Assembly: GCA_013821615.1 (NCBI GenBank)
Contig: JACDGQ010000092.1
Coordinates: 1 to 9,077 of the forward strand
Direction of reading: 5' to 3'
DNA: 9,077 bases
Source: Planctomycetota bacterium
GTDB lineage: Bacteria; Planctomycetota; UBA11346
Shown piece by piece: positions 7,484 to 9,077 of this stretch (positions are counted from its first letter, which is position 1; the number at the start of each line of letters is the position of its first letter). The notes under the pieces are model-generated. The model did not search any database, was not told the DNA's origin, and worked only from the letters and a program-made list of their open reading frames with translations. The translations under genes were made by a program, and so were the position numbers.

Positions 7484-7677
7484 GCCCGCTCCGCGGGCTC
7501 CGATTCTCATTCATAGCCGAGGTTCCCAGGGCTCACGCCCTGGGCTACGATGTGTCGCCCGCTTCGCGGGCTTCGGATCGGACCGTGCCGATAAGCCGGT
7601 CGAAACTGGAGTGCCGTGACGTGTGGGTAATGAGCAGGGCGTTGCCCTGGGCTGGAACTGGACCGCGCCTGCGGCGC
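7484..7677. repeat. Intergenic hairpin array with alternating GCCCGC and CCCAGGGC stems
   Basis: Perfect hairpins occur at 7484-7498 (GCCCGC-TCC-GCGGGC), 7525-7544 (CCCAGGGC-TCAC-GCCCTGGG), 7557-7571 (GCCCGC-TTC-GCGGGC), 7635-7649 (CAGGGC-GTT-GCCCTG) and 7665-7677 (GCGCC-TGC-GGCGC). A longer imperfect stem follows at 7686-7714. Segments 7484-7504 and 7557-7577 are near-identical direct copies, so this is a repeated module, better read on the minus strand (CATCGTAGCCCAGGGCGTGA...). Similar modules are, from memory, frequent between genes in planctomycete-like genomes. It fills the 380-base gap 7375-7754. Open frames crossing it encode low-complexity sequence and are not believed. Confidence 0.75.
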
Positions 7678-7754
7678 TCTGGACAGGGCCCACGCCAGGC
7701 GCGAACGTGGGGCCGCGCCGACCGCTGTGACCGCGGGCCGCCGCCGGAGTCCGC

Positions 7755-8762
7755 ATGCGCCAGTGGCGCCAACACTGGTTCGTCATCCTGCTCGGCGGCG
7801 TCGTGGCGCTCGCCGCGCTGGCGCCGCAGCTGGGCAGTGGGCAGGGCCCCCTGCGCACGGCGTCGTGGAGCCCGCTGCTCGTCCCGCTGCTGTTCCTCAT
7901 CAGCGGCTTGATCCTGCGCACCCACGAGGTGCGCGCGGCGGCCGCCGATTGGCGGCTGCACGTGTTCACCCAGGGTTTCAGCCTGGCGCTGCTGCCCGTG
8001 GCGTTCTGGGCGATGGCCCTGCTGCTCGGTGCCGCCCACGTCGATGCCGCGCTGTGCACCGGAGTGGTGGTGCTGGGCGCGCTGTCGACGACCACCACCA
8101 GCGGCGTGACCTTCACGCGCGTCTCCGGTGGCGACGAAGCCGGTGCGCTGTTCAACGCCACGCTCGGCAGCCTGCTCGGCGTGGTGGTCTCGCCACTGCT
8201 CATCCTGCTCGCCACCGGCCGGCATGGCGCGCTGCCGGTCGGTGACATGATCAGCGGCCTCGCTCTGCAGGTCGTGCTGCCGGTGGTGGTCGGACAGATC
8301 GTGCAGGCGCTGGCGCCGCGCCCGCTCGCCGCCATGCGCGGCGCGCTCGGCCTGGCCAGCCAATGGCTGCTGCTGGTGCTGGTCTGGCAGGTGTTCTGCG
8401 ACAGCGTCGCACGCGGCTTCAGTCCGAGCGTCGCGCAGGTGGCTGGCATCGGCGCGCTGATGCTGGCAGCGCACCTGGCCGCCGTCGCCGGCGCCTTCCA
8501 CCTGAGCGGCTGGCGCATCTGGCGCCTGAGCCGGCCGCGGCGGACCGCGGCGGTGATCTGCGCGACGCAGAAGACCGTCGCGCTTGGTCTGCCGCTCATG
8601 CGCATCGTCTTCGCAGGCGATCCCGATCTCGCGGCGCTGATCCTGCCGCTGCTCGTCTACCATATGCTGCAGCTGGTCATCGCGAGTGTCGCGGCGCCGT
8701 GGTGGCGACGATGGAATGCGGTGCAGACCACACCGGGTTCCCCGGGTGTGCCCCCGCTCTGA
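7755..8762 (+). CDS. SBF-like membrane transporter (bile acid:sodium symporter superfamily, YfeH/RCH1 type)
   Basis: The 335-residue product starts at ATG 7755 with GGAG 5 nt upstream. It is almost entirely hydrophobic, with about nine or ten membrane segments, beginning with residues 8-26 and 40-55. Two conserved family regions are recognisable: the segment around 110-140 (LSTTTTSGVTFT followed by NATLGSLLGVVVSPLL), and the C-terminal CATQKTVALGLPL at 269-281 followed by ILPLLVYHMLQLVIA. These match the SBF-like family (PF13593; bacterial YfeH, yeast/plant RCH1), whose substrates are poorly known; bile-acid transport should not be assumed. In the first motif the usual LPSTVQSS has lost both Pro and Gln. 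The family's usual length is similar, so the gene looks complete. It is separated from the upstream operon by the repeat array and is probably transcribed on its own. Confidence 0.85.
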   Translation: MRQWRQHWFVILLGGVVALAALAPQLGSGQGPLRTASWSPLLVPLLFLISGLILRTHEVRAAAADWRLHVFTQGFSLALLPVAFWAMALLLGAAHVDAALCTGVVVLGALSTTTTSGVTFTRVSGGDEAGALFNATLGSLLGVVVSPLLILLATGRHGALPVGDMISGLALQVVLPVVVGQIVQALAPRPLAAMRGALGLASQWLLLVLVWQVFCDSVARGFSPSVAQVAGIGALMLAAHLAAVAGAFHLSGWRIWRLSRPRRTAAVICATQKTVALGLPLMRIVFAGDPDLAALILPLLVYHMLQLVIASVAAPWWRRWNAVQTTPGSPGVPPL

Positions 8763-8818
8763 GTTCCGCGCTACCCGTGGCGGCCTCTGGCCGATGGCTC
8801 GTCCTTTCCATCAAGCCA

Positions 8819-8845
8819 CTGACTTGATTGTACTTAAGTAGTCAG
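8819..8845. repeat. Inverted repeat with TACTTAAGTA core
   Basis: CTGACT (8819-8824) pairs with AGTCAG (8840-8845), and the interval contains the perfect 10-bp palindrome TACTTAAGTA (8831-8840). An alternative pairing uses ACTT (8822-8825) with AAGT (8836-8839). It lies 57 bases after the transporter stop, where the GC content drops abruptly. It could be the end of the transporter transcript or an operator for the next gene; no T-tract follows. Confidence 0.35.
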
Positions 8846-8891
8846 CGCACGCCTGGGATCCAACCAGCGCGCGACCCGTATCCTTTCCTTA

Positions 8892-8908
8892 TTGAAAATC
8901 ATTTGCAA
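8892..8908. promoter_or_regulatory. Fur-box-like palindrome
   Basis: TTGAAAATCATTTGCAA is a 17-bp palindrome centred on C8900, with 7 of 8 pairs complementary. Its inner 15 bases agree with the Fur 7-1-7 consensus TGATAATNATTATCA at 11 of the 14 specified positions, including the core AAT-N-ATT. It is the most AT-rich spot in the right-hand gap and lies about 165 bases before the ATG at 9074. A Fur-family regulator (Fur, Zur, Mur) is the natural candidate. The rest of 8763-9073 holds no gene I believe in. Confidence 0.5.
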
Positions 8909-9073
8909 GTGCATCAGAGCCATCTAAGACCGCGCCCCACGGCCTGGAGCCGTGCCTGCAGCGAGCCCGAGATGCCATCAGCGACCGTGCCGATCCGTGC
9001 TCTGAAAGACCTGCTGGCGCCCCCGCAGTCCCACACCTGAGTCACCACGCAGCCATCCACTCCGGAGCCCCCG

Positions 9074-9077
9074 ATGT
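9074..9077 (+). CDS. Probable start codon of a gene cut off by the window edge
   Basis: An ATG at 9074-9076 follows GGAG (9064-9067) by 6 nt, the same arrangement used by the DUF1552 gene and, with 5 nt, by the transporter gene. Only the first codon is inside the window, so the product cannot be named. The Fur-box-like site upstream would suggest a metal-responsive gene. Confidence 0.4.

Noticed and set aside
7484..7677. CRISPR array
   Set aside because: The repeated units are hairpins of two kinds with related rather than unique spacers, irregular spacing and too few copies.
7471..7911. 146-codon + strand frame across the hairpin array
   Set aside because: Its first half is made of the intergenic repeat and its second half overlaps the transporter in another frame; no domain is visible.
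8828..9040. 70-codon + strand frame in the right-hand gap
   Set aside because: It spans the Fur-like palindrome, lacks a ribosome site and has no recognisable sequence; the region looks regulatory.

Overview
The window is GC-rich and holds five complete genes, all on the + strand, plus what is probably the first codon of a sixth at the right edge. The best taxonomic clue is a multidomain 'planctomycete-type' cytochrome (DUF1587/1595/1592/1588/1585) followed at once by a Tat-exported DUF1552 protein. This pair is characteristic of Planctomycetota and Verrucomicrobiota, with scattered occurrences elsewhere (for example Acidobacteriota and Myxococcota). The hairpin-rich intergenic repeats also resemble ones common in such genomes. 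A PVC-group bacterium, most likely a planctomycete, is my inference; no rRNA or marker gene is present to prove it.

Layout. (1) 1-210: leader region with a strong hairpin at 28-58. (2) 211-1875: secreted right-handed beta-helix protein with the Asp triad, inserted beta-barrel and W-rich segment I associate with GH110 alpha-galactosidases. (3) 1876-2115: gap filled by a 173-bp near-perfect inverted repeat. (4) 2116-3144: secreted GH43-like beta-propeller glycosidase with all three expected acidic residues. (5) 3145-3497: regulatory gap with an AT-rich island and several palindromes. (6) 3498-5936 and 5956-7374: the cytochrome/DUF1552 pair, 19 bases apart and almost certainly one operon. (7) 7375-7754: repeat-rich gap with alternating GCCCGC and CCCAGGGC hairpins. 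(8) 7755-8762: SBF-like (bile-acid:sodium symporter superfamily) membrane protein. (9) 8763-9077: intergenic region with an inverted repeat and a convincing Fur-box-like palindrome, ending in GGAG-6 nt-ATG.

How the genes could work together. Four consecutive products carry export signals (three Sec-like, one Tat). Two are predicted glycosidases and two form a predicted periplasmic haem/DUF1552 pair. The simplest reading is an envelope glycan-processing cluster beside an uncharacterised redox module. A direct functional link between them is only inferred from proximity. The transporter and the putative iron-regulated gene at the right edge look like separate units.

No CRISPR array, tRNA, rRNA, transposase or phage gene was recognised. 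The long minus-strand open frames are shadows of the + strand genes.
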